A stretch of DNA of 64,000 nucleotides from Microbulbifer bruguierae. Its GTDB lineage: Bacteria > Pseudomonadota > Gammaproteobacteria > Pseudomonadales > Cellvibrionaceae. The notes under the pieces were generated by a model that was not told the origin of the DNA, searched no databases, and saw nothing but the letters and a program-made list of their open reading frames with translations. The DNA is taken from the NCBI RefSeq assembly GCF_029869925.1, contig NZ_CP118605.1, forward strand, positions 62,001-126,000, given 5' to 3'. Shown here piece after piece: positions 36,934-47,062 of the stretch (position 1 is the first letter of the stretch; each line of letters begins with the position of its first letter). Both the position numbers and the translations under genes were made by a program.

Positions 36934-37009
36934 TGGCTCCGCCTGCTGGGCTCGAACCAGCGACCCAATGATTAACAGTCATTTGCTCTACCAACTGAGC
37001 TAAGGCGGA
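36934..37009 (-). tRNA. tRNA-Asn (GTT), second identical copy
   Basis: Same 76-base sequence as the copy at 36762, including CCA, anticodon GTT and the flanking TTTGGCTCC context, indicating recent tandem duplication or gene conversion. It lies 250 bases from uvrB, which runs the other way. Confidence 0.96.
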
Positions 37010-37259
37010 ATCGGTGTCTGATCAGTCTGGCGTATGCCGTGTCGGTCAGATGGCGCGTATCTTATAGAGCACCTTTGGGCAGGTCAACCCCTCTGTGTTC
37101 AAAAATAACCTATTGATTTTTCAGTGTTTATTTTCTCGCCGGCTGTATCAGCGCGGCCCCAGGGCTGGAGAGGGTACATTTGTCGTGCTGCCGCTGCAGC
37201 GCCTACAATTTCCCCCTCACAAGCCCAGGCGGGGCAAAAAGGCAAACAGGTAGCAGCTT

Positions 37260-39269
37260 ATGGAGACGCGGCCGTTTCAGGTGGCGAGTAAATACGAGCC
37301 GGCGGGTGACCAGCCGGCCGCAATCGAAGCGCTGGTGGAGGGCGTGAACGACGGTCTGGCACACCAGACGTTGTTGGGGGTAACCGGCTCCGGCAAGACC
37401 TTCACCATGGCCAATGTGATTGCGCGGGTGCAGCGGCCGGCCATCGTGATGGCACACAACAAGACACTGGCGGCGCAGCTGTACGGGGAACTGAAAGAAT
37501 TTTTCCCCAAGAATGCCGTGGAATATTTTGTTTCATATTACGACTACTACCAGCCGGAAGCCTATGTGCCGTCTTCGGACACCTTTATCGAGAAGGATGC
37601 CTCGGTCAACGAGCACATCGAGCAGATGCGTCTGTCCGCTACCAAGGCGTTGATCGAGCGCAAGGACGTCATTGTGGTGGCGACCGTTTCCGCCATTTAT
37701 GGTCTGGGCGATCCGGACAAGTACCTCAAAATGGTCCTGCATCTGGATCGGGGAGACATCGTCGACCAGCGTACCATCCTGCGCCGCCTCGCCGAATTGC
37801 AGTACACCCGCAATGATGCGGATTTCCGCCGCGCTACCTACCGGGTACGTGGGGACATTATCGATATCTATCCCGCAGATTCCGATCTGGAGGCGGTGCG
37901 CCTGTCGCTGTTCGACGAAGAGATCGAGGAAATCACGCTGTTCGATCCGCTGACCGGAGAGGTGCTGCAGAAGGTGCCGCGTATCACGATTTTCCCGAAG
38001 TCCCACTACGTCACACCGCGTGAGACGATTCTCGACGCCATCGACCAGATCAAGGATGAGCTCAAGGACCGTCTCGAGCAGTTGCGCGACAACAACAAGT
38101 TGCTGGAGGCGCAACGCCTGGAGCAGCGTACGCGCTACGACCTGGAAATGATGCAGGAACTGGGGTACTGCAACGGGGTGGAAAACTATTCCCGTTATCT
38201 CTCCGGGCGCGACCCCGGACAGCCCCCGCCCACATTGTTCGATTATCTGCCCCATGACTCACTGCTGTTTATCGATGAGAGTCATGTGACCGTGCCCCAG
38301 ATCGGTGGCATGTACCGCGGCGACCGCTCGCGCAAGGAAACCCTGGTGGAATATGGTTTCCGGCTGCCGTCCGCGCTGGATAATCGCCCGCTCAAGTTTG
38401 AAGAGTGGGAGCATCTGTCTCCGCAAACCATTTTCGTATCTGCCACCCCCGGGAAGTACGAGGGAGAACACGCCGGTGCGGTCGTGGAGCAGGTGGTTCG
38501 CCCCACCGGCCTGGTGGATCCCGAGGTGGAAGTGCGGCCGGCGGCCACCCAGGTAGACGATACCTTATCGGAAATCCGCCGCTGTGTTGCGGCGGAACAG
38601 CGGGTGCTCATTACCGTGCTCACCAAACGCATGGCGGAGGACCTGACCGAGTACCTGCGGGACAACGACGTGCGGGTGCGCTACCTGCATTCCGACATCG
38701 ATACCGTGGAACGGGTGGAGATCATTCGCGACCTGCGGATCGGTGAGTTCGATGTACTGGTGGGTATCAACCTGTTGAGGGAAGGGCTGGATATGCCTGA
38801 GGTGGCCTTGGTGGCGATCTTCGACGCCGATAAAGAGGGCTTCCTGCGCTCCGATCGCTCACTCATCCAGACCATCGGTCGCGCTGCGCGGAATCTGGAG
38901 GGCCGGGCGATACTGTACGCCGACAAAATTACCGACTCTATGCGGCGGGCGCTGGATGAAACCCAGCGCCGTCGTGAAAAACAGGTAGCGCATAACGCCG
39001 AGCACGGAATTATTCCTAAAGGTATCCACAAAAGTGTCGCGGATATCCTGGAGGGGGCCATTGCACCGGGCGTGCCCGGACGTGGCCGCCGTAAGGTGGC
39101 GGAGAAGGGCGGCGAGTACAAGGCGGACCAGAAGCCGCTTACGGACCAGCAGCGCTGGAGCAGAATTGAGGAGCTGGAAGAGCAGATGTACAACCACGCC
39201 AAGAACCTGGAGTTCGAGGCGGCAGCGAAGTTGCGCGATGAAATCTCGCGGCTGAAAGAACCTGAATAA
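37260..39269 (+). CDS. uvrB: UvrABC system protein B
   Basis: A 669-residue helicase-like repair factor. Walker A is [15 protein letters not shown], the damage-wedging beta hairpin follows [24 protein letters not shown], Walker B is [25 protein letters not shown], and helicase motif VI is [16 protein letters not shown]-terminal UVR domain ([27 protein letters not shown]) contacts UvrC/UvrA. It loads at lesions in nucleotide excision repair. The 250-base upstream region shares the tRNA-Asn promoter zone. I see no obvious CTG(N8)CAG-type LexA box. Convergent with the EamA transporter downstream. Confidence 0.98.
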   Translation: METRPFQVASKYEPAGDQPAAIEALVEGVNDGLAHQTLLGVTGSGKTFTMANVIARVQRPAIVMAHNKTLAAQLYGELKEFFPKNAVEYFVSYYDYYQPEAYVPSSDTFIEKDASVNEHIEQMRLSATKALIERKDVIVVATVSAIYGLGDPDKYLKMVLHLDRGDIVDQRTILRRLAELQYTRNDADFRRATYRVRGDIIDIYPADSDLEAVRLSLFDEEIEEITLFDPLTGEVLQKVPRITIFPKSHYVTPRETILDAIDQIKDELKDRLEQLRDNNKLLEAQRLEQRTRYDLEMMQELGYCNGVENYSRYLSGRDPGQPPPTLFDYLPHDSLLFIDESHVTVPQIGGMYRGDRSRKETLVEYGFRLPSALDNRPLKFEEWEHLSPQTIFVSATPGKYEGEHAGAVVEQVVRPTGLVDPEVEVRPAATQVDDTLSEIRRCVAAEQRVLITVLTKRMAEDLTEYLRDNDVRVRYLHSDIDTVERVEIIRDLRIGEFDVLVGINLLREGLDMPEVALVAIFDADKEGFLRSDRSLIQTIGRAARNLEGRAILYADKITDSMRRALDETQRRREKQVAHNAEHGIIPKGIHKSVADILEGAIAPGVPGRGRRKVAEKGGEYKADQKPLTDQQRWSRIEELEEQMYNHAKNLEFEAAAKLRDEISRLKEPE

Positions 39270-39369
39270 AAGCGCCTGACTGATCCTGCCGGCAAGCTGT
39301 ACCACGATCACCGGAGGAATCCGGCGGTGGCGGAGCGATGCCGGTTAACGTGAAGTGCCCCGAAAACTT

Positions 39370-40410
39370 TTAGTCTTTCGAGGCACTTGCGAGGTCCTGG
39401 CCGGTCCTGGCTTCGCCTTTTACTCCCCCGGCGTCGTCTTTCCCTTCCTCCACCATCGGGGCTGCAGTCTTAGCTGCTGGCTTTTTCATCATCAGCAGAC
39501 TGGCGATGATGACGCCCATTCCAATCAAGTGCATGACACCAAACGGCTCTCCGAGAACCCAGGCCGCGGACAGCAGGGTTACTATGGGGCCGGTGGTGCC
39601 GATGGCACCGGTGGTGGCGGAGCCAATTTTCTGGATTGCGGCGCTCATCATCAGTGATGGCATCACGGTGCAGACAAAGGCGACGGTGAGGGCGTAACCG
39701 TAAACCGGCCAGGGTTGCTGCAACCGGGACAGGTCTCCCCTGGTGAGAACGTGCAGGGCAATCGCCGCGCTCGCGGCAATCATCGCCAGCGCCGTAAACT
39801 GGCGGCTGCCCAGTGTGCGAATTACGTTTTCGCTAAAGGCCACATATATGGCAAACGACAGCGCGCTGCCGAACGTCAGCAGCGCCCCCCAGCTGAGAGG
39901 GGAGAGATTCACCCATCCCGGCGTCGCTACACCGGTCGTAAATCCCTGATCCTGCCAGAAAATCAGCAGAATTCCCCCGTAAGCACAGAGTATGCACAGA
40001 CTCTGCCGCATAGAGATACGGCGGCCGAGAAATGCCCAGCCCAGAAACAGGACCAGTGTGGGGTAGAGGTAGATGATCAGGCGCTCGAAGTTGGCGCTGA
40101 TATAGCGCAGCCCCTGCAAATCCAGGTAACTGGCCAGGTAGTAACTACACAGCCCGAGCACAACCACTTGCAGCAGTGTGCGCTGTGTTACCGGTTGCCA
40201 ATGATCACTTCTGTGGAGGGTAAAAATAATGGCCAGGTAAAACGGCAGCGCCAGTGACATTCGCAACAGGATGAAGGTGTCCACATCCACGCCGTAGCGA
40301 TACGCCAGCTTGATAAAAATGGCTTTGATCGAAAAAAGCGCGGCGGAGCCAAACGCAAGCACATAGCCGTTGTGCCACAACGGTGTCGATGGAGATGGCG
40401 GGGTTAACAC
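39370..40410 (-). CDS. EamA/DMT-superfamily transporter
   Basis: 346 residues with ten predicted transmembrane helices arranged as two five-helix EamA repeats (for example YVLAFGSAALFSIKAIFIKLAYRYGVDVDTFILLRM and SWGALLTFGSALSFAIYVAFSENVI). The family exports or imports small metabolites such as amino acids and purines across the inner membrane. A C-terminal soluble tail of about 40 residues rich in Lys, Ala and Asp is unusual for the family. A hairpin (AAGTGCC.CGAAA / TTTCGAGGCACTT) overlaps the stop codon region and can end both this gene and uvrB. Substrate unknown. Confidence 0.91.
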   Translation of the reverse strand: MLTPPSPSTPLWHNGYVLAFGSAALFSIKAIFIKLAYRYGVDVDTFILLRMSLALPFYLAIIFTLHRSDHWQPVTQRTLLQVVVLGLCSYYLASYLDLQGLRYISANFERLIIYLYPTLVLFLGWAFLGRRISMRQSLCILCAYGGILLIFWQDQGFTTGVATPGWVNLSPLSWGALLTFGSALSFAIYVAFSENVIRTLGSRQFTALAMIAASAAIALHVLTRGDLSRLQQPWPVYGYALTVAFVCTVMPSLMMSAAIQKIGSATTGAIGTTGPIVTLLSAAWVLGEPFGVMHLIGMGVIIASLLMMKKPAAKTAAPMVEEGKDDAGGVKGEARTGQDLASASKD

Positions 40411-40546
40411 GAAAATCCTTATAAAGCGGGCGGGGTAAATCCATTTTGGGGGCAGATGATAATGTCTGATTCCGGGCGCGGAAAGGGCCGCGCGAAATGC
40501 CGGGGCAGGTTCCCGGCGGCAAGTCTGACATTACCGGTAGTCGATG

Positions 40547-41257
40547 CTAGGGCAGGTCGTTGAACAGTTGCCGGATTCCGGTACTCCAGGATTCCCGCAA
40601 TCGCTGGAAATAACCATCGTTCTCCTGGATGCGCTCACTGCTCAGTTCTAGGGCGTCATTGCGGTAAACCGCCACGTCCAGTGGCATGCCCACCGACAGG
40701 TTGGAATGCATGGTGGAGTCGAAAGAAATCAGTGCGCATTTCATCGCCTGATGGAGGTTGGTGTCGTGGCGGATGATACGGTCGAGAATCGGTTTGCCGT
40801 ATTTGCTTTCGCCGATCTGGAAATAGGGGGTGTCTTCCGTGGCCTCGATAAAGTTGCCTTCCGGATAGATATGGTAAAGCCGCGGTGGCTCGCCTTCGAT
40901 CTGGCCGCCGAACAGTACGTGGCAGCCGAAATCCACCCCGGCATTCTGTTGCCCCTTGGTATTGTGGGCGATGATCGCCTTGATCTGTTCACCCACAATT
41001 TCTGCCGCCTCAAACATATTGCCGGCGTTATACAGGTTGGGTTGTTCGTCGTTTTCGAGCTGCGAGCGCAGTCGGCTGACCAGGTTTTGGGAGGTGGCCA
41101 GGTTGCCGGAGGTCAGCAGGGCAAAGCAGCGCGCTCCCGGCTGTTGAAACAGGTGCATTTTGCGGAAGCTGGCAATCTGATCAACACCGGCGTTGGTGCG
41201 GGTATCTGAGGCAAAAATCAGCCCCTCGTTCAGCCACATGGCAATGCAATACGTCAT
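40547..41257 (-). CDS. Anbu-type proteasome-like peptidase
   Basis: A 236-residue N-terminal nucleophile hydrolase. The product begins MTYCIAMWLNEGLIFASDTRTNAG. After Met removal Thr becomes residue 1 (the nucleophile), with Asp in ASDTRT and Lys in SFRKMH completing the proteasome/HslV triad. LTSGNLATSQ matches the family GSGG-like turn. The ATG at 41257 is required to expose this Thr; the longer frame upstream would bury it. Anbu is an ancestral HslV/beta-subunit relative that assembles into helical or ring oligomers. It is the last gene of a minus-strand operon with transglutaminase-like, alpha-E and ATP-grasp genes, the known Anbu neighbourhood. Confidence 0.93.
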   Translation of the reverse strand: MTYCIAMWLNEGLIFASDTRTNAGVDQIASFRKMHLFQQPGARCFALLTSGNLATSQNLVSRLRSQLENDEQPNLYNAGNMFEAAEIVGEQIKAIIAHNTKGQQNAGVDFGCHVLFGGQIEGEPPRLYHIYPEGNFIEATEDTPYFQIGESKYGKPILDRIIRHDTNLHQAMKCALISFDSTMHSNLSVGMPLDVAVYRNDALELSSERIQENDGYFQRLRESWSTGIRQLFNDLP

Positions 41258-41354
41258 GGAATCCCTGTCTGCAAAAACGACTACTACGATAAAAAATGCA
41301 AAAAACGCCGCAGGAACATAGCACGGGGTTTGGGGCTTGTCATGAAGCGGATTA

Positions 41355-42188
41355 CTACTGCTGGGTCTGCTGGGCTTGTTGTACCGACTGTCGCTGGTCG
41401 ACCTGATCCACCAGGGCATAGGCGCGCATACTTTCATTGCCTCCACCCCAGCGCACACCGCGCACCGGGGATGCATCCAGATAGTCCACCCCGTGCGCCA
41501 GTTTCAGGTGGTGAATATTACTGGCAAGCCCGTTGCTGACATCGAAACTGAACCAGGCATTTTCAACCCAGGCCTCCACCCAGGCGTGACTGGCGATGTG
41601 CTGGTCATCCCCGGTGTGCAGGTAGCCGCTGATATAGCGTGCGGGGATCTGCAGGCAGCGGCAGCAGGCGATAAATATGTGGCTGTGATCCTGGCAAACG
41701 CCGAAGCCCTGCGCAAAGGCATCCGCCGCGCTGGTTTGCACGTGGGTCATACCGGGGCGGTAGGGAATGCGTTCAAGGAGTGCCGTCATCAGTTCGATCA
41801 GCTGCTGGCGCTCAGGCGACTGGTCGTTGGTAGTGGTGAAACCGCGGGTGAATTCACGCATGGCTTCACTGATTTCCGTCAGGGGCGTACTGCGTAAAAA
41901 CACCTCGGGAGGCACCCGGTTTTCACTTTCCGGTATCTCTTCTTCACTGATTTCGACGGTGCCCTGGGCGCGAATGTTGATACCTCGATGTGGCTGGTCG
42001 ACGGTGCAGATATGCATCAGGTTGCCATAGGCATCGGTGGTTTTGTACAGCGTGCCGGGTGTTTCCAGTTTCCAATTCAATATTTTTTGGCCGTTCCGTT
42101 GCCGCGGCGTGAGGCGCAGATGCTGGATGCTGTGGGTGACTTCGGCGTCGTAGGAAAAATCCGTTACGTGATCGATATTGAGTATCAT
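41355..42188 (-). CDS. Transglutaminase-like cysteine protease family protein
   Basis: A 277-residue protein. The N-terminal bacterial transglutaminase-like domain (VTHSIQHLRLTPRQRNGQK) is followed by the transglutaminase core. The catalytic triad Cys-His-Asp is visible in FGVCQDHSHIFIACC, SHAWVEAWV and WFSFDVSNG. Family members cut or re-ligate peptide bonds. The start overlaps the stop of the alpha-E gene by four bases, so translation is coupled. Together with Anbu, alpha-E and ATP-grasp it probably makes and trims or degrades a modified peptide. That pathway idea comes from comparative work on this neighbourhood, not from this sequence. Confidence 0.92.
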   Translation of the reverse strand: MILNIDHVTDFSYDAEVTHSIQHLRLTPRQRNGQKILNWKLETPGTLYKTTDAYGNLMHICTVDQPHRGINIRAQGTVEISEEEIPESENRVPPEVFLRSTPLTEISEAMREFTRGFTTTNDQSPERQQLIELMTALLERIPYRPGMTHVQTSAADAFAQGFGVCQDHSHIFIACCRCLQIPARYISGYLHTGDDQHIASHAWVEAWVENAWFSFDVSNGLASNIHHLKLAHGVDYLDASPVRGVRWGGGNESMRAYALVDQVDQRQSVQQAQQTQQ

Positions 42189-43120
42189 GCGCCTTCCCAG
42201 TAGCTGCGATGAATTTCATCGCCGATGGTGTTGATGCGTCGTAGTAAATCGTTGAGATAGTCGTGCAGGCCGAACTCCAGAATGTAGTCCACTTCACCGT
42301 ATTGGAGTCGCGCATGCAGTTCTGAACACAGGCGCTTGGCCGCGAGTCCCTGGCTGCCCTCGATGGACGACAGTTGCTCCATGATGGCGCCCACGCAATA
42401 GCGCAGCGAGCGCGGAAGTTGCGCGGATAAAATAAGCAGCTCGGTGACGTTGCGGGCGGAAAGGCCACCGGTGTAGCTGTAGTGATAGGCCTCATAGGCG
42501 CCCAGGCTCTGCAGTAGCGCGTTCCACTGGTAAAAATCGATGGCCTGATTGCTGTCGCGCTCGCCGGCCATGACTTCCAGCTTGGCGTTCAGAATACGCG
42601 CTGTGTTGTCGGCCCGCTCGATAAACGTACCCAGGCGCATGAACAGGAAGGCATCGTTGTGCAGCATGGTGCCGTAGGCTGCGCCGCGAAATTCATGGGA
42701 GCGCTGTTTGATCCAGTCGAACAGCCCTTTGACCCCCTCGTGGTTGATACTGCGATGGCGGCGATGACGCAGTTCCAGCCAGGTGGTATTGATACTTTCC
42801 CAGGCCTCCGCCGAAAGCCGGTCGCGCACGCTGTGGGCGTTTGCCCTGGCCAGCTGAATACAGCTGAAAATAGAGCCGTCATTACTCTCATCGAACAGAA
42901 AAAATTCCAGCAGCGCTTCGGTGCTTACCTTGTCGTGGCGGGCGTGAAACTGATCCCGGCGACCGGTAATCGAGAGCGGTGCCAGAAGTTCCTGTTGGCC
43001 GCCCCGGGAATTTGGCATCAGGGCCATGTTGTGGCTGACATCCAGTAGGCGCGTCATGTTTTCTGCGCGTTCGAGGCTGCGTGCCATCCAGTAAATATTG
43101 TTTGCTGTACGACTTAACAT
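42185..43120 (-). CDS. Alpha-E domain-containing protein (DUF403)
   Basis: A 311-residue all-helical protein beginning MLSRTANNIYWMARSLERAENMTRLLDV, the alpha-E opening. It has repeated conserved acidic positions (e.g. FIERADNTARILN). The function is unknown; the domain is almost always encoded beside the circularly permuted ATP-grasp protein and the transglutaminase, as here. It overlaps both neighbours (by 7 bases with the ATP-grasp gene and 4 with the transglutaminase gene). Confidence 0.93.
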   Translation of the reverse strand: MLSRTANNIYWMARSLERAENMTRLLDVSHNMALMPNSRGGQQELLAPLSITGRRDQFHARHDKVSTEALLEFFLFDESNDGSIFSCIQLARANAHSVRDRLSAEAWESINTTWLELRHRRHRSINHEGVKGLFDWIKQRSHEFRGAAYGTMLHNDAFLFMRLGTFIERADNTARILNAKLEVMAGERDSNQAIDFYQWNALLQSLGAYEAYHYSYTGGLSARNVTELLILSAQLPRSLRYCVGAIMEQLSSIEGSQGLAAKRLCSELHARLQYGEVDYILEFGLHDYLNDLLRRINTIGDEIHRSYWEGA

Positions 43121-44547
43121 GGGCTGCCCTCCAGTACCCAGGTGTCTTTGGTGCCACCGCCCTGGGAGGAATTGACCACCAGGGACCCATCCCGCAGGGC
43201 CACACGGGTGAGTCCGCCGGGCACCAGCCGGATTTCCCGGCCGGTAAGCACAAAGGGGCGCAGGTCAATATGCCGGGGCGCTATGCCTTCCGCCACCATG
43301 GTGGGGCAGGTGGAGAGGCACAGGGTGGGCTGGGCGATGTAGTTGGCCGGGTTCTGCTGCAGAAGCTGACGAAACTGCTCGATCTCGTCGCGGCTGGCCT
43401 TGGGACCGATGAGCATGCCGTAACCGCCCGCACCGTGCACTTCTTTCACCACTAATTCGTGGAGATTTTCCAGGACGTGGTTCAGGTCTTCTTCCTTGCG
43501 GCATTGCCAGGTAGGCACGTTGTTGAGGATTGGGGTTTCGTCCAGGTAAAAACGGATCATATCCGGTACATAGGGGTAGATGGACTTGTCATCGGCCACC
43601 CCGGTACCCAGGGCATTGGCAAGAATCACATTGCCATCGCGATAGACAGACAGTAGTCCCGGAACCCCCAGCATGGAGTCCGGGTTGAACGCCAGTGGAT
43701 CGAGAAAGGCGTCGTCAATACGCCGGTAAATGACGTGCACGCGGCGGGAGCCGGTAGTGGTGCGCATGAACACGCAGCCCTTCTGCACAAACAGGTCAGC
43801 ACCCTCTACCAGCGGAACACCCATTTGCTGAGCCAGGAACGCGTGTTCAAAGAAGGCGCTGTTGTAGCGCCCGGGTGTCAGCACCACCACGCAGGGGCTG
43901 TCTGCCTCAATAGCGCTTTGCAGCGTATCCAGTAACAGGTTCGGGTAGTGTTCTACCGGCGCCACGCTCTGGGACAGAAACAGCTCGGGGAACAGTCGCA
44001 TCATCATTTTGCGGTTTTCGAGCATGTACGACACGCCCGACGGGGTGCGGAGGTTGTCCTCCAGCACGTAGTACTCTCCATCGCTTGCGCGAATCAGGTC
44101 GACACCGGTTATATGGGCGTAGGTTTCCCCGGGAAGATCGACGCCGAGCATGGCGACCTGAAACTGCTGGTTGGTCAGCACCTGTTCCGCCGGGATGATG
44201 CCCGCTTTCAAAATTTCCTGGTCGTGATAAATGTCGTGCAAAAACCGGTTCAGCGCGGAGACCCGCTGGCGCAACCCCAGTTCCAGTTTCTGCCATTCAT
44301 CGGCGGGTATGATGCGGGGGATCAGGTCGAAGGGAATCAGGCGCTCGGTGCCTTCCTCTTCACCGTAAACATTGAAGGTGATGCCGAAGCGGCGGAAGAG
44401 GGTGTCTGCCTCCCGGTGCTTCTGCTCAAGCGTGGCATCGGGTGTTTTTTTCAGCCAGTCGAGGTAGGCCTGATAGTGCGCGCGGGCGCCTTCACCGCGC
44501 AGCATTTCATCGTATAGCCCTGGGGCTACTGCTGGGATCTCAGTCAT
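43114..44547 (-). CDS. Circularly permuted type 2 ATP-grasp protein (DUF404/DUF407)
   Basis: A 477-residue protein. It starts TEIPAVAPGLYDEMLRGEGARAHYQAYLDWL, has RRFGITFNVYGEEEGTERLIPFDLIPRIIPADEW, and the ATP-grasp elements LEDNLRTPSGVSYMLENRKMM and KEVHGAGGYGMLIGPKASRDEIEQF. The family is believed to ligate amino acids or short peptides using ATP. It is the first gene of the four-gene minus-strand operon, with a 344-base upstream region. An alternative ATG at 44574 exists; neither has a strong ribosome site, and I chose the one nearer the family start. Confidence 0.92.
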   Translation of the reverse strand: MTEIPAVAPGLYDEMLRGEGARAHYQAYLDWLKKTPDATLEQKHREADTLFRRFGITFNVYGEEEGTERLIPFDLIPRIIPADEWQKLELGLRQRVSALNRFLHDIYHDQEILKAGIIPAEQVLTNQQFQVAMLGVDLPGETYAHITGVDLIRASDGEYYVLEDNLRTPSGVSYMLENRKMMMRLFPELFLSQSVAPVEHYPNLLLDTLQSAIEADSPCVVVLTPGRYNSAFFEHAFLAQQMGVPLVEGADLFVQKGCVFMRTTTGSRRVHVIYRRIDDAFLDPLAFNPDSMLGVPGLLSVYRDGNVILANALGTGVADDKSIYPYVPDMIRFYLDETPILNNVPTWQCRKEEDLNHVLENLHELVVKEVHGAGGYGMLIGPKASRDEIEQFRQLLQQNPANYIAQPTLCLSTCPTMVAEGIAPRHIDLRPFVLTGREIRLVPGGLTRVALRDGSLVVNSSQGGGTKDTWVLEGSPC

Positions 44548-44891
44548 CCGTGAATCCGTTTTTATGTATGGCATGGATAAAATAGCAAGCGCCGTGCCAG
44601 TGCTTGCGCCTCAACGGAGTGCGTGGTTTTGCCCAATATTGGGGGTGATGGCGGCCGTTGCGCTCCGCGGTGCCGTTTTGGCGGTGTGCCTATGTGAACT
44701 ATCGCGCCATCTCGCCCCAAACCAGTGCGCTCCTGGTGCGCAGAACGGTCGTGTGTACATATTTTCAGCGTGAACCGAGCATTGGAAATTTTGGCGCCAA
44801 AAAACTCTATTTGAATTGTTGAATTGCCTCAAAGGCGGTGCTAAAGTTCGCGACCTCTGCAGCGGGGTGCATCCCCAGTCTGCCACTTTAT
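44548..44891. other. Intergenic region between Anbu operon and tRNA-Val
   Basis: About 340 bases with no convincing gene. It must hold the promoter of the Anbu operon (minus) and that of tRNA-Val (plus). The stretch 44763-44830 is AT-rich and precedes the tRNA by a distance typical for a tRNA promoter, but I cannot place the -35 and -10 hexamers with confidence. Confidence 0.5.
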
Positions 44892-44968
<77 letters not shown>

Positions 44969-45083
44969 CTTTTCTGCAGGGTACTTTTTATAGGTAGTCT
45001 GCACAGGGCAAAATCGCCCGTCATCACCCAAGTGAATCAAGCGGTCTTTCGTAGGGATCGCCACTGATAGAAAAGGAAGTGCA

Positions 45084-47018
45084 ATGCCTGTCGTCACCCT
45101 CCCTGACGGTTCCCGTCGCGAATTCTCCAATCCTGTTTCCGTATTTGACGTTGCCAATGATATTGGTCCCGGTCTGGCCAAAGCTGCGCTGGCGGGTGTC
45201 GTTGACGGTAAGGAAGTGGATACCAGTTTTGTTATCGATCACGACGCCGAGCTGGCGATTGTGACCGAGCGCCAGCCGGAAGGGCTGGAAATCATCCGTC
45301 ACTCCACCGCGCACCTGCTGGCCCAGGCGGTTAAGCAGCTCTATCCCGGTGCCCAGGTTACCATCGGTCCGGTGATCGAAGACGGCTTCTATTACGATTT
45401 CGCCTACGAGCGCCAGTTCACGCCGGAAGATCTCGAGAAGATCGAAGCGCGTATGGAAGAGTTGGCCAAGGAAGATCTTCCGGTCAATCGCCGCCTGCTG
45501 CCGCGCGATGAAGCGGTGAAATACTTCCGCGAAATGGGTGAGGAATACAAGGCGGAAATTATCGCCAGCATTCCCACCAATGAAGATATCTCCCTGTATC
45601 GCCAGGGCGACTTTGAAGACCTGTGCCGTGGCCCGCACGTGCCGTCAACCGGCAAGCTCAAGGCGTTCAAGTTGACCAAAGTGGCCGGTGCCTACTGGCG
45701 CGGCGATGCCAAAAACGAAATGCTGACCCGTGTATACGGTACTGCCTGGGCTAACAAGAAAGAGCTCAAGGCGTATCTGCACCGTATTGCCGAGGCGGAA
45801 AAGCGCGATCACCGCAAGCTGGCGAAGAAGTTCGACCTGTTCCATATCCAGGAAGAGGCGCCGGGAATGGTGTTCTGGCACCCCAATGGCTGGACCGTGT
45901 ACAGCACGGTGGAGCAGTACATGCGCAGCCGCCAGCGCGAGCGCGGCTATAAAGAGATCAAGACCCCGCAGCTGGTGGATATCTCTCTGTGGCAGAAGTC
46001 CGGTCACGCGGAAAAATTTGCTGACGGCATGTTCACCCTGACCAGCGAAGAGCGTCAGTTTGCCATCAAGCCGATGAACTGCCCCTGCCATGTGCAGGTG
46101 TTCAACCAGGGCCTGCGCAGCTACCGCGACCTGCCGCTGCGCCTGGCGGAATTCGGTTCCTGTCACCGCAGCGAGCCCTCTGGCTCCCTGCACGGTCTGA
46201 TGCGCGTGCGCGGTTTCGTACAGGACGATGGCCACATCTTCTGTACCGAAGACCAGATTCAATCCGAAGTATCCGAGTTCATGGACCTGCTGCACGCGGT
46301 GTATAAGGACTTCGGCTTCGACGAAGTGATCTATCGTTTATCTACTCGTCCTGAACAGCGGGTCGGTTCCGAAGAAAGCTGGGACAAGGCCGAGAAAGCA
46401 CTGGCGGATGCGCTGGATGCTGCTGGCCTGCCGTGGGAAGAACTGCCGGGCGAGGGCGCCTTCTACGGGCCCAAGATCGAATTCTCCCTGAAGGACTGCC
46501 TTGGCCGCGTATGGCAGTGCGGTACTATTCAGGTGGATTTCTCCATGCCGGGTCGCCTCGACGCCCAGTATGTGGCGGAAGATGGATCCCGTCAGACGCC
46601 GGTAATGCTGCACCGCGCGACCCTTGGGTCCTTCGAGCGCTTTATCGGCATTCTGATCGAGAACTACGAAGGCGCTTTCCCGACCTGGCTCGCGCCCCAG
46701 CAGGTTGCGGTGCTGAATATCACCGATCGCCAGGCAGAATATTGTAAAAACCTTGAGTCCAAGCTGGGTGCGGAAGGTTTCCGCGCCGCTGCTGACTTGA
46801 GAAACGAGAAGATCGGCTTTAAAATCCGCGAGCACACGCTTCAGCGTGTCCCTTATCTGCTGGTCATCGGCGATAAGGAAGTGGAAAACCAGACGGTCGC
46901 CGTGCGCACGCGCAGTGGTGAGGATCTTGGAACCATGACCTATGAGTCTTTCCTTGATCTGATCCGCCAGGACGTGGAGCGCCGCGGCCGTCCTTCTATT
47001 GCGGGCGCGCAAGACTAA
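45084..47018 (+). CDS. thrS: Threonyl-tRNA synthetase
   Basis: A 644-residue class II synthetase. The N-terminal TGS domain ([27 protein letters not shown]) precedes the editing domain ([19 protein letters not shown] and [10 protein letters not shown]). The catalytic core has the zinc-binding Cys in [12 protein letters not shown], plus [29 protein letters not shown]. The anticodon-binding domain is C-terminal. The ribosome site AAGGAAG precedes the ATG by six bases. First gene of the conserved thrS-infC-rpmI-rplT-pheS-pheT-ihfA order. No E. coli-style operator mimic was recognised upstream. Confidence 0.98.
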   Translation: MPVVTLPDGSRREFSNPVSVFDVANDIGPGLAKAALAGVVDGKEVDTSFVIDHDAELAIVTERQPEGLEIIRHSTAHLLAQAVKQLYPGAQVTIGPVIEDGFYYDFAYERQFTPEDLEKIEARMEELAKEDLPVNRRLLPRDEAVKYFREMGEEYKAEIIASIPTNEDISLYRQGDFEDLCRGPHVPSTGKLKAFKLTKVAGAYWRGDAKNEMLTRVYGTAWANKKELKAYLHRIAEAEKRDHRKLAKKFDLFHIQEEAPGMVFWHPNGWTVYSTVEQYMRSRQRERGYKEIKTPQLVDISLWQKSGHAEKFADGMFTLTSEERQFAIKPMNCPCHVQVFNQGLRSYRDLPLRLAEFGSCHRSEPSGSLHGLMRVRGFVQDDGHIFCTEDQIQSEVSEFMDLLHAVYKDFGFDEVIYRLSTRPEQRVGSEESWDKAEKALADALDAAGLPWEELPGEGAFYGPKIEFSLKDCLGRVWQCGTIQVDFSMPGRLDAQYVAEDGSRQTPVMLHRATLGSFERFIGILIENYEGAFPTWLAPQQVAVLNITDRQAEYCKNLESKLGAEGFRAAADLRNEKIGFKIREHTLQRVPYLLVIGDKEVENQTVAVRTRSGEDLGTMTYESFLDLIRQDVERRGRPSIAGAQD

Positions 47019-47044
47019 GCGCCCCCGATAGCTTTTTTAGGTAA

Positions 47045-47062
47045 CTGGAGACGAGCGTTATT
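47045..47062 (+). promoter_or_regulatory. infC ribosome site with AUU start codon
   Basis: GGAG at 47047-47050, nine bases, then ATT. The discriminating non-canonical start codon is the established basis of IF-3 autoregulation in enterobacteria. Confidence 0.8.

Noticed and set aside
37010-37259. LexA (SOS) box upstream of uvrB
   Set aside because: Looked for CTGT-N8-ACAG; no acceptable match in the 250 bases before uvrB.
44969-45083. Riboswitch, T-box or operator mimic upstream of thrS
   Set aside because: The 115-base spacer shows no tRNA-like or T-box element and no strong hairpin.
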